DNA from: Chaetorhynchus papuensis
Lineage: Eukaryota; Chordata; Aves; Passeriformes; Rhipiduridae
Assembly (NCBI GenBank): GCA_013396525.1
Contig: VWYX01000851.1
Span: 239,597 to 303,596 of the forward strand
Direction: 5' to 3'
Length of the DNA stretch: 64,000 nucleotides
Shown here: in pieces, positions 1-13,185 of the stretch
Layout of the letters: the number at the start of each line of letters is the position of its first letter
How positions within the stretch are numbered: position 1 is the stretch's first letter
Position numbers and translations under genes: made by a program
Notes under the pieces: generated by a model
The model's database searches: none
What the model saw: the letters and a program-made list of their open reading frames with translations, nothing else
Told to the model about the DNA's origin: nothing

Positions 1-3000
1 ACCAGTATATGCTGGCTAGAGCCAGACAGCCCAAGAAAATCATACCCAAATATTGTCACAGGCCTCATGATAAACACCTGCTCCAGCAGAACCACCAAAA
101 TATCCTACAAAGATCCTACATGTGAGCAATCTGAAATGTCACAGGCAGCACGCAATGCATTCACTGCTCTTAGGGAGCTCCGTGGGTGAAACCAAACATC
201 CACCACAGGCTACCTAATTAGGAAAGAACAGCGACACCCAGTTACCAGTTGGAAAATTATATCCCCAAAACAACTACTCCATTTCTAACCTTGGAGTCCT
301 TACACTGCAAGACCAAAGATGAGATAGGGAACTAAAGTGTGCAGCTCTGTCAGATACCAGATTTCATATCAGATGAATTTGACAAAGACTTCTGAGTTTC
401 CCTGTTTCTCAAGTCTTGTTGATCTTTGATTGGAATTACTGTTTCCTCTGATCATTCCACTTCTGTCACCAGTTACACCCTTAATAGGGTCAGGATCACC
501 CTCTGCTCCCAAAATAGAAAACACTTTTCTCTCAAATGTCTGACTGATTAAAATAATCAAATGGAATCAAAGCAATGGCCTACAATTATTTTCGTATTTT
601 CTCTATACTTTGGACTCAAATAGTAGTTCATGTGCCTGAAAACTAACCTGCTTTATCTAATATTTCTTTTACACAATCGTCTCTGTGGGCCTAATAAAAG
701 TACTTTCTTCCTAAAATATGTGTCATTCTTTGGGTTGTGTGAGAACTAATGACATCCACAACAGTTCCCATAAACAAAGTCCTGGCTCTGTAGTATGAAC
801 TCTTGGCCCCTGAGCAGAACACAGCTCTTTCCTATTGTTTACAAAATACTTGTTTTGCAAGAGATGATCACAAATATACTACCTGTTGTGATAAGACTGC
901 ATAGCTGCTAGGATTTTTTTTCATCATTTTGCTTTGAAGCAAAACAGGAAGCTGTGTTTACATAAAAAGGTTGTGTTGAAAGTAGTTCTCATTGCGAGGT
1001 TGATTCTCATTGCAAAGTTGAAAGTCTTGAAAAATCTGAAAATGTCAAAGAGCAACAAGCCTGCAAGTCAAAGTAAAACATTAGGGAGGAGAAATTCAGG
1101 CTTTTTAATTTTAGTTTGTTCTCTTTCAAAACAGGGAGAATCACAAAAAGTTCTTGTCCTGACCTACACTTCAAATAATACAATGGTTTTTACCTCAAGA
1201 GAGATTATGCATTTTGGTAAAGCAGTTAAACAAGTGTTATATTCTTTCACCAGAAAGATTTTTTTTCCTGTGGACAAATGTTTGTAACTAAAGTGTCTGG
1301 TATTACTATTGCTTGAATATTGTCGGTGAAATTATTCCATCGGCCAAAGGTTGTTTTGGACCTGACACAAATGTTTAATTAAGTTGTATCAATTCTGAGC
1401 ATGTTTTGGACAGTAAAGTTTCCAAGGAGCAGCACAGACTCTTTAGGGGATGTAAAGAGAATCGTGTAGTGAAACTCTGATCTAATGAGTGTGAATAGGG
1501 ATGTTTTGATAAAAGTAGTGAAAATTGGAAGAAATTCCATATACATTATGTAGAATGAAATTCTACAATCTCTAAAATTGTCATGAAATGGACTTTATCT
1601 TTTTTTTTTTTTTTCCCACTTCTTGACATGCTATACAGTGGTTAATATAAGTAAATATGTAAGTGTAAATAGGATGGCAAAATATGACCTATACCAGAGA
1701 ATACCTTAGTTAAAACTCAGGCTTTTATTTTAAATACTGTTCTAGAAAAGGCTGGGAAACAGCAATTGATACACCAGGAAATATTTACTGTATTTTAAAA
1801 CAGTGGAAAAATGCATTAAAATGTCATTTAAGTTTTCCAGCAAATTGCCATTCTGCTTCTTTCTAGTCTAGTGGGTATGACAAAGGTCAAAACAATGAAA
1901 CTGATTTTGAAATCTCAGCAGAAATAATTAGTACATTAAAGTCTTTTATGTTTATGTAAAAACTCTTATATTAAGAGGTTCTATTACATAAGGTAATAGA
2001 AGTAACTTCCCTGTTTGGGAAAAAATTAACTGAAATGAAACTTTAGGACCATTCTTACATTGTTTTAGAGCTGAAGACAGCAACGGGTTGTTGGGGAAAA
2101 TACTGGCAGAACAGTTCATATCTCTCTAGGTTTGTTAAAGCCAAAAAAATCCCCAAAAAACTCCATACTACTTGTCGGTAGTTAAAGTCCTCAGAGCCTG
2201 TTAAAAAGCTCCGAGAAATTGGTGAATGTATTTTTCAGGACTTCAGTGTATTTTGGATCAGGTTTCTCCAGTAAGAAGGCTTGAGGTCACCTTATATGGA
2301 TTTGCACAATTTATTTCTGTTTTGCACAGGTTTCACACATTTGGATTGCAGTACCTCAAGGCCTCTTTTGAAGAAGAGAGACTTTCTGGCTATTTCTTTA
2401 AGCCAGATATGCTGAAACATTTCTGAATATAAAAGATTTCTTTAGCGTAACTTGACTGTCCTAGCACATTTCTTTGTGGTGTCTGAGTTTCAAGTATCCT
2501 AGGCCAGACAAAGTCCATGACCAAGTTGCAGGTGACATGCAGAGCTGTGAAACTCCTGAGATGGAGTCGAAAGGCAGGTGAAAGTCCATCCCAGCAATTA
2601 TAATCCATACATGTGAAGGCAAAGTGAAGCGCTTTGGTCAGAAAAGTTTGATATTGGATAAGGTCATTCTGGTCAAAGTATACATTAAAAGTACTTCAAT
2701 TTTGTTTTCCAAATAAAAAAACCAAAACATCATAATAAGCTGATTAAATTAAAACATTGCAGAAATAGTATTTTTCATTAAATGATGCTGTCAGAATTAG
2801 TTGAACACCTTCTATCTTATTTCACTGAGCAGCCTTTCCTTCTTCATGACTTTATGTTGAAATACACACAGCCCTAAGTTTTTATTAAGACCATCCTCCT
2901 AAATTTAAATATTTCAATTTACATTGCAGCTAGGAACCGTATAACTCTACCTTCTTATGGTTGTCTTCCAAGCTGCTACTACACATCTACTGCTTTCAGC

Positions 3001-4110
3001 ACTACCTAGAAATGGTGGAATTGCTCTGATGCCAAGCAAGGACCTGTTGCTGCTAGTACTGATCAGATTGAGTTAAGGTATATGCAGCTGAAAACAAATC
3101 ATTTGTTGGCAGCATCTGTGCCTCAGGACAGCTTTCTCACACGGGAGGACAAGAGCAGCACTGAGTCAGACGGAGAGCCATCGACTCGCACTGGCCTGTG
3201 TGGGTGGCAGCTGCTGTAGATTTGGAGTAGCCATGTCCAGCTGTGGAGAGCAGTGTGGCTAGCCCAAGCCCTGCTCTTTGGAAACCAGACTGCAGTTGCC
3301 TGGAGCCTGTCCTTCACAGGGACGGTTTTGTTAATCAAGTGGAGTCTGGAGCTCCAGCCACGACACTGGAATTTCTGGATCTGAGACTCTTGAACTGGCT
3401 GGAAAAGTGGTTCAGGCAAAAAAAAAAAAGTACTACCAGCCCAGGATTAAGCACTAGCACCTGCAGTTCTGCATCCACGGTGACAGAGGAGAGCAGTTTC
3501 ATGCTCATTCAATATCCAGACTCCTGCTGCCCAAGAAACCAATAGCCGCAAAATCAGTAGTGAGCAAACCCAGCTAAGACAAGAGAATAACGTTCCGATT
3601 TCAGAAGGAGGAGCGGCCAACCATTTATGCCCAGGAAAGAAATAAAAGAATAGGGCAAGCATGTAATTAGACTTCCCAGTACACTCCAGCAGCTTGTGGC
3701 TCAGAGCTGCCCTAAGTCAGTGGTGGTGTTTTTTTTGTGTTTAAGTCTGCGCCTGAAGCTGCCTGAAGATTCCTGATGGTGTGTGGACATGCGATGGAGC
3801 CTCAGTGGGAGCTGAGTCTTGGATGGAGCAGGGACAAGAAGATGTGACACAAAAAGAAAAGGCATAACACAGCAGTGATCACAACAAGGAATATGAGTCA
3901 GAAGCTGTCAGACATGGCCAGCAGTGCTTGTGGCTCACAAGAGGGGACAGAGTACCAGATGATGTAGCAAAGATCCCTTAGAGAGGATACTGAACAAAGG
4001 AGACCTGGAAACATGAAGTACTGGATGAAGACCCACGGGAAAACAGCAAGATGAAACACTTGGAGGTCAACACAAAAAAACCCTCCTTCTTAAAATTTAA
4101 TGTTCCTAAA
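1..4110. other. AT-rich unique sequence, no gene seen
   Basis: I see no exon, RNA gene or known repeat here. A poly-T run lies at 1600-1614. A slightly GC-richer patch at about 3120-3660 is open on both strands for roughly 100 codons, but the predicted peptides are low in charge pattern and match no domain I know, so I treat them as chance. A short imperfect tandem duplication at 986-1021 is listed separately. Confidence 0.6.
986..1021. repeat. 18-bp tandem duplication, two copies
   Basis: The unit beginning TTCTCATTGC occurs at 986-1003 and again at 1004-1021, with 16 of 18 bases identical. It is most simply a local replication-slippage duplication and has no other visible feature. Confidence 0.75.
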
Positions 4111-4158
4111 TCATAGAAAGGCTTGGGTTGGAAGGGACCTTTAAGATCCTCTAGTACT
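4111..4158 (-). mobile_element. CR1 LINE 3'-end fragment
   Basis: The sequence TCATAGAAAGGCTTGGGTTG followed by GAAGGGACC and an AAGATC...CTAGT stretch is the reverse complement of the avian CR1 3' terminus. Only about 48 bp of the 3' end is recognisable, so this is either a very severely 5'-truncated copy or an old copy whose upstream part has decayed. CR1 inserts by target-primed reverse transcription, which normally yields 5'-truncated copies; this one has no coding capacity. Confidence 0.85.
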
Positions 4159-6287
4159 AAGTACAAAGTGATATTGGAAAGGAAGTTGATTGAGATAAAT
4201 TAATTGTCCACTTGATGTAGACAAATCTTCATCTTACAAAAGGGATTTATCATTCCTCGCCATACAGGAGGACAAAAGAGGATCTCCTTTTGGAAGAGAA
4301 AAGGCAGTGCCTCTACCCTTCCCATTACAGTTTTGACAGCGCTCTCATCAAATCCCATCAAATTTCACAAACTACTTAATTCCCACTCATGTTGTTGGCA
4401 GTGATCATGTCTGTAGGTGCTCTCTGGGCTTGGCACAGAACAGCCATTGAGGAGGAGATGCTTGGCTCTCCCACAGTCACTCCACAGGATGTGGGAGACT
4501 TGCCTTCATATTTCTTTTTTTCCAGTGGGATTCAAGCCCACAAATATTCCAGGATCCCTAAGAAGAAATCCTAACCACATGTCTGTGTGCTGACTAAAGG
4601 ATGGGCTGTCCCAGTTTGCACAGCAGTTTTAGGGATTTTGAAGAGGAAGGAAATGGGAAAATTAATAATATGGGGGAGGGAGGTGGTGTAAAGGTGTGTT
4701 CCCATAGAAAGCAATGTTTCCCTTAGAGATAATATCTATCTATCTGGAACATCTGTCTTCATGTCTCACTTCCTCTTTTCTCCACGTATTTCAGTGGTAA
4801 AAGCATGGGGCAAGAGCATCTGGTTTCAATTCTGCCTCCATGAAGGCACAGAAGCATGTCCCACATCCCCAAAAAGTAGTACAATCATCTGTTCTGACGC
4901 GGGAGCAAATGGATTTGCGTAAGCCCACCTGCCAGAACTGTTCCACATTGCTTGGGATAATTAGAAGGAAAACAAACAGGGATTTTCCAGCTCAGTAGGA
5001 TGCTCAATGCAGAAGGGAGACAACATGAGTTGGAGAAAGGTTTCGTGTAAATTATGATGGGATGTTGAATGGATATCCTGAAAGCAGGGATGCAGGTCTG
5101 AGGAGTTTCACACTCAGCACTGGGCCTTGAGAGTTCCATTCCAAAGTACCTGCTGTGGAGAACAGAGTGCAGACCCAGCTCAGGACAGTGTCCCAGTGCT
5201 TTGTTAAGGACAGCATGAAGGCTGGTGTCACAGCGCCCAGCATGCCAGCCCCAGTGCGCTGCAGATGGTCAGAGCCTGCACAGTAGCTGAAGAAACCTGC
5301 TGAAACACACATACACTAATTTTTTCCTCCTTTATCGCCTCATTTGATCCTGTAACCAGTACCACTTAACAGTTCAAATAAAGACTGTGGTAAAAGCTGC
5401 CCAGGAGCATTATAAAGCAGAGGCACGTTTTACAGTCTGAGGCCACCTAACATAGCATAGCCACTGTAGGACAGTCAATAGCTAAGAAATGCACTTGTAC
5501 TTGTTACCTTTTTTTGTACTGATCAGTTATCAGTAGGGCTAAAGTGCTAGAACTTGTATAAACCCTTCAACATATGCACCAGGACTGCACAGAATCAGCA
5601 ATGGTTTCAGGAAATATTCAAGTAGAAAGCAACTCCCCCAGCATCATTTGTCTTGGAGCCTGAAGAAATAGGATAGTTTCTTCATGAATAACTACTTGCA
5701 GACCATTACACCCTATTCTGCTTCATCATACAAAAGCACAATAAAAGAATGAACTGAAACAGGGAACAATGCTGTTTATTCTGCCACATTTTTTAAGATC
5801 TCAGTCCTAATTACGTATCATAAAATACTTTGATGCCTCATATAAAAGCAAAGTGTGAAAATAATACTTTGCTAGTTGAGAACTTCCTACTAATTATAGT
5901 TTGAAATGTTTGCATTTGCTTTATTCCCTCGAAGGCAATTACCAGCAAGCTGGTGAAGTTGGGTGAGACTCCAAATACAATGGTCTTGTTCCAGATCTAT
6001 TTACACAGGGGGATAGGGTTAAAGGCCTGGTGAAAGCACAGAATTTGTCCCAATCTGGTACCCACACTGAAGAAAAATTTCGAACAGGAAGCAGAACAAA
6101 GAAGTGCTATCAGAGTATCAGAGGAGTGAAAAGCTTGCAGTCAAGGCTAAAGGGGTATAATTGCCACAAATACATTAGGGATATGAAAGTGGAAAAGGAT
6201 CTTATTTAAAGTAAAGGTCTACAACCTTTCAAACAAATCAATATAAATTGTCAATGATTACTTAAGCAGGAAATCAGAAGAAGGCTT
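4159..6287. other. Unique sequence, one weak exon candidate
   Basis: No repeat or gene is recognised. The only item worth separate mention is an exon-like open stretch on the minus strand at 5150-5299, listed separately. Confidence 0.55.
5150..5299 (-). other. Speculative internal-exon candidate
   Basis: On the minus strand an open frame (limits 5052-5312) is bracketed by an acceptor-like GTGTGTTTCAG ending at 5300 (with an alternative CAG three bases on) and a donor-like GCAG|GTACTT at 5149-5150. The resulting 147- or 150-base segment keeps frame, with phase 1 at both ends if the inner acceptor is used. It would encode about 50 residues, including a hydrophobic stretch and two cysteines, with no domain I recognise. 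Frames of this size are common by chance in a 64-kb window and the acceptor's pyrimidine tract is mediocre, so this is only a lead. Confidence 0.12.
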
Positions 6288-6722
6288 TCACAGAACCATA
6301 GAATACTTCAGGTTTGAAAAGACCATTGAGATCATCGAGTCCAACCATTAACCTGACACTGCCAATTCCACCACTAAGCCTTGTCCCTAAGCATCACATG
6401 TGCATGTCTTTTAGTACCTATGGTGACTGGAACACTTTCCTGGGCAGCCTGTTCCAACACTTGACAATCCTTTTGCTGAAGAAAGTTTTCCTAATACCTA
6501 ATCTAAACCTCTCCTCTTGCAGTTTGAGACCATTTCCTCTTGTCTGATCGCTAGTTGCTTAAGAGAACAGGCTGACCCCCCACCTCACTACACTCTCCTG
6601 TCAGGCAGTTGTAGAGAGTGATAAGGTCCTCAAGACCCATTTTTTCCAGGCTAAACCCCAGCTCCCTCAGCTGCTTCTCGAAAGACTTGTGCTCCAGACT
6701 CTTCACCAGCTTCATGGCTCTT
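6288..6722 (-). mobile_element. CR1 LINE 3' fragment, about 435 bp
   Basis: This is antisense CR1. It starts at the element's 3' terminus (TCACAGAACCATAGAAT), passes through the CCTGTTCCAACACTTGAC region and the TTGCAGTTTGAGACCATTTC region, and runs into the part antisense to the end of ORF2 (AGGCTAAACCCCAGCTCCCTCAGCTGCTTCTCG). Homology stops near a T run at 6720-6727. It is 5'-truncated and moderately diverged, with no intact reading frame. The 77-codon plus-strand frame inside it is antisense to the element and is not a gene. Confidence 0.93.
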
Positions 6723-8743
6723 TTTTTATGTGTTTAAGGAATAATGTTCTGGAATAACCTATTAGTTAGAGTAAATGAAGCAAGGAATTTCTCCAGAAAC
6801 CTCACTAGATAGACTTTACTTTATCTGTGAAATGGGTTGTTTAAGTGTTTTGTAAGTCTTGCAAAAGCAGGCATCTATCTTGAAATGTCTTTTCCAGTCC
6901 TCCTCCTGTGGTGACTTCTGCTTCTGGATATCAGGAACTTTCAAGTACAAAGGAGAAGATGCTCCTCTGCTTGTGCAAGATGTATGTTTCTTGAAGCACA
7001 GAGGAATTAAGTGGTTTTTACCTTAGATCTATAAAATAAGGCTGTTTCTCATGCAGTTTTAAAATCATAACAATAAAATGTGAAGAGTTTTATGGGACAA
7101 AGGGTCAACATCTAGGTGCTGTTATCAACATGAATAGAGAGGTTTAGAGAATGAAACTGCAATAAAAGATGTGCAGCTTCCTTCCCTCGGAGACCAGTAC
7201 CTATTCTGCCTGTAATCAGCAGAAAACTGAATCCCACAAAGAAAAGGGAAAGTTTCAAACTCTTGCAGCAAAATAGATGCCACTGGTAGAAAGACCTCCA
7301 TGTTAACAATTTTGCAAATTGGGAAGTGAATCTGGAAAGGAGCACTTATTCTGCTCCATAGTAATGCTCTGGCATCGCAGCCAGCATGCACTGCAAGTCC
7401 TTGGACTGCTTATACAGATGATGGTTTTATCTTCCTCTTTTACCAAGCAATGACTTTCCCTGGCAACAAGTCAGTGGATTTTACTTGCTTTTGCTCTCCA
7501 GACATCTTTTAATTAAAAAAACCCAAAAGGGCAAAAAAAAAAAAAAAAAAGGCAAACAAAATAAAGCAACAAACAACATTTGGCTCGAGGTTCATTTCTA
7601 GCTACAAGACTCATCATTAATTAAATGGCAGCTTTTCGAGCCCATCACCACACTTATGGACAGCAGAGTTCAAGAAGTTCATGAACTGGTTCCCCACAGT
7701 TATCTTGAACATGAACTCACTGTTTAGTCAATGGCTTAGAAAAACAAGGCTGGACAGCTGGTCTCTGTGCTACTTACCACAGTCTCAGGGCAGGGACAGA
7801 GGAAATTTAGAGAATATTTCCAAATACAGTCTGCCAGATTATTCAAATCTACAATGCATCCACATAGACGTTAAGTATTATTTGCTCTGGAATTTAATGT
7901 ACACTGCAATATGCTCCCTGTTTTATGGAGTGTGAAGTCTGACATTTGAAATTAGTGCTATTTCATAGCCTAGTATCTGGTTGCTACATCTGGCTGTGTC
8001 ATGTAGTCTGGGGAAGTGCTCTACCACAAGGACTTGAGCCGCAGAGGATGGTGAGACAGATGAAGCTAGATAATCTTTTTTATGTCCATGAGGGTCAGTG
8101 TTTCAACACCAAGAAGAACTAAGACAAATAAACAGAAACAGGACTCACTGTAATTAATGGCTCCAGAACACAATAAATCCAAACAGCTTCTTATTTTCTA
8201 TCCGTGACTCGCTTCAGACTAATATGAAAATTTAGAGTGTAAAAAAGATCTTTCCTCTTAACTGTTGAATTGGAACCTTCTTACAGAACCACTTTCAAAC
8301 TAAATATGCACACAGACAGAGCACTCCCCCCACCTAAGGTCTCTGTCTGTATGCATGCATGTCTGTGCCAGCATGTCATTTGAGAGGGTTCTTCCTTTCC
8401 CAGTGTTTCCTAATCCTAAGAAAACACCATGTCCTCACGTTATAACTGTGCAAGAGCATTTCAAAAATGTTGCCACGTGGACTTAGATATCAAATACAAT
8501 TTGTTCCTTCTCAGTTTTTCATGTATTCTCTGATGATCCAAACCGATTTTCACTTTAAAGTCCTTAAGTATTAGGCTTGAAGCAGAGATGGCTGCAAAGA
8601 TTATTTTCAGCACAGATTACCAGATTCACACACACTTCACTGTTGCTCTGTAATATGACAAGTTCTGCCTTATGAAAACTAAAGATTAATCCAATGGGTT
8701 GATAAACATGATTTATTAGTACTATCCCTGGCCTCAAACACAT

Positions 8744-8744
<1 letters not shown>
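6723..8744. other. Unique sequence, no gene seen
   Basis: Apart from an A-rich tract at 7513-7570 I see nothing of note. The open frames are short and have no recognisable domain. Confidence 0.6.
7513..7570. repeat. A-rich low-complexity tract
   Basis: An A-rich stretch with an 18-base poly-A core around 7533-7550, flanked by CCCAAAAGGGC and CAAACAAAATAAAG. I see no repeat body upstream that would make it the tail of a retroposed element. Confidence 0.85.

Positions 8745-8781
<37 letters not shown>
8745..8781. repeat. (CA)n microsatellite, about 18 copies
   Basis: An uninterrupted CA dinucleotide run of 37 bases. Uninterrupted runs of this length are usually length-polymorphic. The cysteine-valine-rich minus-strand frame crossing it is an artefact. 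Confidence 0.97.
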
Positions 8782-8784
<3 letters not shown>

Positions 8785-11767
8785 AACTGCAGTCAGGACT
8801 TGGCAATCACTTTCATCTTCCCGATGGTCTGAATCTGAATCTTACATTAATGAATTGTGGTCACATTCAAGTTCTTTGAGTACAACGGGTCTGATTCAAA
8901 ACACACTGAAGTCAATAAAATATTTTCATTTAGAGTCAGAGATTGCTTCCTTCTCTTTTACACCCCACCTCCAGCACCCCAAGGCATCGTGTCTCCTCCT
9001 CTTTAGCTTTGGCACTGGAGAAAGGAAGGAGGAAAAGCAGGGAAGGGGTAGGAGGGACAAAGTGAAATTCCTGAAAGGCTGTGTTTCTTGTGCAAGCATC
9101 ATGTTCTGATGCCTGTTCAAATCAAGGCTGCAATCCTGCACATTATCTACTAAATATATAGTGCATGATTTGAAGAAAAACGTCTGGTTAAACACCATTT
9201 CTTGAGGCTGGTTCATCCCTAGCTTCTTCTTTACAACAGATTTTGAAGCAGTTTATCTCATTTTATTACAGAAGTTCAGGCAGTATCTCTTTATGAGATG
9301 TGTTAAATCTACCCCCCCCACACCAAGTTTTGGTGTTTTTTAAATTTATTTTGAATAGCTGCACTCATGTGGATTGTCAGTGTGCCAGCCCTTGTTGCAA
9401 ATAGCATGCTGTCCTTCTGTGCCCTGGGCCTCCTGGTTGGTCTGGGAAATGCAGTGTGCTAGGAGTTTCTGGCCTCCTTTGGGGTTAGGTATGATGGTCT
9501 CCGTTGTGCGTAAGCAAGTGGTTTCAATCCTTAATTGCAATGGGGAAGTGGTCAGACAACATACAGTCCTGGCAGGATAATGGCAAAATGTCTTGGAAGA
9601 AGACCAGAAAATAACAAATACGTTACATATGAAGTGAATATGTATTTCTAACATAACCTGGAAAATGTGTAACATATAGGAAAGCAAAATGCAAATATGT
9701 TTTTGATGTTTTTTCTTTGAAACTGGTGCATTATCTCATCCTATTCCCTTATTCCTCTTTACAGAAATTAAAGAAGTGGTCTAAACATTTTCTTCTTACA
9801 TCACAATTACACAAATCCAAACACTTATTATGAAGAAATGGATGTGGGTTTTGACTATAATTATGAATTGAAAGTGAGCTGTCAGTCATCAGTAGTGAAA
9901 CACCAAATTACAGGATTTTGCCTTGTTTTATCTAGGAGAGAGATTGCTTCACCGCAGATGAACACTAATACCTTGCACTAGACAGCTCACCTCTTCCAAA
10001 GAGACAGGAAATCTTTCACAATATCATTTTGGTAACTTACTACATCCTTCTGAGATACGTTTTACTTTGCTCACTTTACAGAGGATTAAACAGAGACAGA
10101 GAAAACTTAGCAGCTCTAAGTCTCTCTATAATTCAACATGACAGCTGGGAATTACTTCCAGGAATTGTGTTTCCAGTGCTTTCTTACAATCACTTTAGTG
10201 ATTCTCTCAAAAACGTGCTAACCAGGATAAAAATCCAGTTTATGCCCCCAATCCTGTCTGTGAACCTGATTATCTGAATAAACACCAATTATCATGTACA
10301 TCCCTGAAGGAAAAAAAAAACCAACAAAAAACCAAAACCAACCCAACCAAAATCAAAATAAAACCAAAAAACCAAACCCAAACAACAAATAAGGAACAAC
10401 CTCTCATCTGAGAGTTTCAAAGTGAGCCATTTGGCCTTCCAGCTCTCACCGCTACTTTCAGACAAGGCTGCACGTCACTTACATTTGGACACTTCTGTGT
10501 TTTACCTGGGTCTTTTTTACAGGTGTGGATGCATTCTCCCACCTGCTGACCTTACTTTGTATCCAGGGTCTATTTACACCGCAGACATTAAGGTGGCAGG
10601 ACATTATGTATGTGAGGTAATACAGGCAATGACAGCACCGGAGATGCTGGTGCCCATTTCTCAGCTTCACCCTCTGAAGTGATGCACAGGAGCTTTGTCC
10701 TCTTCCCACTCCTCTTGCAGCTGCTTTTCTGCTCTTTACAGAGTGAAGCTCATACACATACACGAAAAATCATACATCCATGAACAGCACCTCTGATTTT
10801 AGGTCACAGACTTTCCTGGCTATGTCATAAATGTTCCCTCCTGTTCGTTAAAGGTGGAAGCCTATCTCTGAATTTATGTGAGAAATACAGAAGTAAAAGT
10901 AACTCCTACTTGGTCCCAGTCCAAAATAAAATATCGCTTGGAAAATAATTTAAGACTCTTTTTGACAGTAGAGATTACTCCTTTATTTTCTTAAAATATA
11001 TATGCACCAAAAAAAAGGTTAAGGGTTGTAGCTTAATTCATCAAGAAATGTATTAGCTTGTATCACCTGAGAAGTAGTGACAACAATTCTTACAGAGCAG
11101 GACATGATCTCATGTTAAATCATTTCTATCTTCACAAATAGGAGAGTTTCCACCAGATGCTCATGGGACTGTGGAGTCATCTTGCTGTACCAGAAGAGGA
11201 GTAGGTAAACATTCAGCTTCTCCAGGACAAGGTTTTTCTCTAAATCCACCTTGATTCTAGGGAATGTGTGTGGATCTTCATAGCAAAAAGTATTTATGGG
11301 ACCCTGTGTTGCTACCCGTTGCCTGCTCAGCTGTGACAACATGAACAGCTTATCTTGATATACCCAGCATTACTCCAGCTACTCCAAGAGAAGGTAAAAC
11401 CTGAGAAAGAGCTTTCCTTAGTCAGTCTGGTGCTGGGTAAAACATTCTTCCACACTTCACACAAGACAACATCCCAAGACACTATAAAACCTGGCATGTG
11501 TAAATGGCTACTCCAGGGCTGGCTTGGATGTATTTCCCAGTTTCTATATGCACCTAAAGTTTATAGTTCACCTGAAGTTCACTGGCTTGTTTGAAGCTCA
11601 GTCACCATCAGGCAGGGAGAAAGGAAATATCCATTTAATTAGGCCCTTTGTCTGCCAGTCCAAATGCCTTTGCTGATATTGAAGGGTTGCACTCAGAGGC
11701 TCTGTTCAGTCTGACCAGAGAATGGCAAGTGAATGGATTATAACTGCAACTGTTGTTTTGTCTACAT
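8782..11767. other. Unique AT-rich sequence, no gene seen
   Basis: A C run (CCCCCCCC) lies at 9312-9319 and an A-rich tract at 10309-10391. Several overlapping frames of 70-113 codons occur at about 9350-9690 and 10420-10760 on both strands, with no recognisable domain and no splice or promoter context. Confidence 0.6.
10309..10391. repeat. (C)AAAA-type low-complexity tract
   Basis: An 83-base stretch made almost only of A and C (AACCAACAAAAAACC-like), strongly strand-asymmetric. It is simple sequence; I see no attached repeat body. Confidence 0.85.
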
Positions 11768-11957
11768 GAAGGAAAAAAAAAAAGAGGAGAGGAGAGGAGA
11801 GGAGAGGAGAGGAGAGGAGAGGAGAGGAGAGGAGAGGAGAGGAGAGGAGAGGAGAGGAGAGGAGAGGANNNNNNNNNNNNNNNNNNNNNNNNNNNNNNNN
11901 NNNNNNNNNNNNNNNNNGAGGAGAGGAGAGGAGAGGAGAGGAGAGGAGAGGAGAGGG
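11768..11957. repeat. (AGGAG)n polypurine tract with gap
   Basis: After a GAAGGAAAAAAAAAAA lead-in, the plus strand is a perfect 5-base AGGAG-type repeat from 11784 to 11868 (17 units) and again from 11918 to 11957 (8 units), separated by N bases. Every known base from 11768 to 11957 is a purine. Such mirror-symmetric purine tracts can form triplex (H-) DNA and are hard to sequence. The Glu-Arg-Arg-Gly frames through the tract are translation artefacts. Confidence 0.97.
11869..11917. other. Assembly gap, 49 N
   Basis: Forty-nine undetermined bases inside the AGGAG repeat. The same repeat flanks both sides in the same orientation, so the missing sequence is almost certainly more of the repeat, of unknown true length. 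Confidence 0.98.
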
Positions 11958-13185
11958 TTTATTACTTCAGTTATATTTCTTAATTAAAAATACAGTAGTT
12001 TTAATACAGTATTTTTAATATTTAAGAATTATTTTTCTAGGAAAAAAACCAAAACAACATCTATATATTATGGGGGGAAAAAAAGAGCAGTTCTACTGAG
12101 GACACTGTTTCTGTTGTTTATAACTCTTCTCACTTAGGATTGACCAAGTATTGCACATAAAAGTATCTTGGGGAAATGTCACTGCCATTTTTCAATATAT
12201 TAGAATGGTTTCAGATGGCTAGAGAAAACTGCTAAGACATTTTCAACCCAAGATGACATTCAGAGCTCTGAAGCATAAGTGAAAAGTGCAAATTGCTTTG
12301 TGCAGTTTCCATTTGCTCTTTTCACTTGGTTGCAATACACCATTTTCAGTATTAGACCTCAATACCTGGGGTGTTAGTTATCACAAAACAAGCCTAGCTC
12401 TCCGTTCTGGTAAGAGTTTCCCAAAGGTCGAGTGTTGTTCACTCTAAAACTGTAAGTTTCAGGTATGGGTTTTAAAAGTTGCATTATACGGTCTGTATGG
12501 TAGTCACTGTTAGTCAAATGTCGGAGGGTAAGAGGTGGATTAAGCTTAAAATTAACCTGAAAGTAGTTCTGCAAGGTACAGTCAACACACTAAAAATAAA
12601 ACCCCAAAAACCAGCAAACAAGATGGAGTGGGCAATTCATTTTCTCTGATACATTTATTATTAGTGGCATTTACCATAGAAATTAACTAAATCTGATTTT
12701 TACTAGCATGGAATATCTACCTGCCAATATGAAGAATATCCATCTGCCAAAATGAGGAAATAGTACTTTCCCGAACCCCGAGTAGTAGCCAAATTCAAAA
12801 TGCTGAAAAGAAACCCAGAAGGAACCAAGTAGAGAGAGCAGCACCGCTATTTTATTTTTGTAGCTCTTTGTAACTTGGTTTCCTGTTCTGTAATAAATTG
12901 CTTAACCTCTTACAAGATTAAGCTTATTTTCATCATTAGCCTTGTCCAGTAAAAGCGAAAGCAAACCGGCAGATGCAGGTTAGTCTGCTCCCACGGTAAC
13001 AGGTGATCTGCTCGGGGTGAATTTGCATAGCCCCGATGAGCCTGCAGCCGAGCACGTCTCGCAGCACAGCTGCAGGAGTCAGCCTAAAGACAGCTGACAG
13101 CGGGGAGGAATTGCACGGAGGAAAGTTCCCATCTTCCAAGCACAAGCCAGGAAGGCAAGGAAGGGGCAGTGGGACAGTGGGGAAC
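11958..13185. other. Unique sequence, no gene seen
   Basis: The first several hundred bases are AT-rich with A runs (AAAAAAACCAAAAC). A GC-richer patch at about 12990-13185 leads into the 143-bp repeat. No repeat family or gene is recognised. Confidence 0.55.
12711..12756. repeat. 23-bp tandem duplication, two copies
   Basis: Units at 12711-12733 and 12734-12756, both beginning GAATATC and containing CTGCCAA, match at 19 of 23 bases. It looks like an old local duplication. Confidence 0.75.

Noticed and set aside
11733..11987. Open frames encoding Glu-Arg-Arg-Gly repeats
   Set aside because: They are translations of the AGGAG simple repeat and run through N bases.
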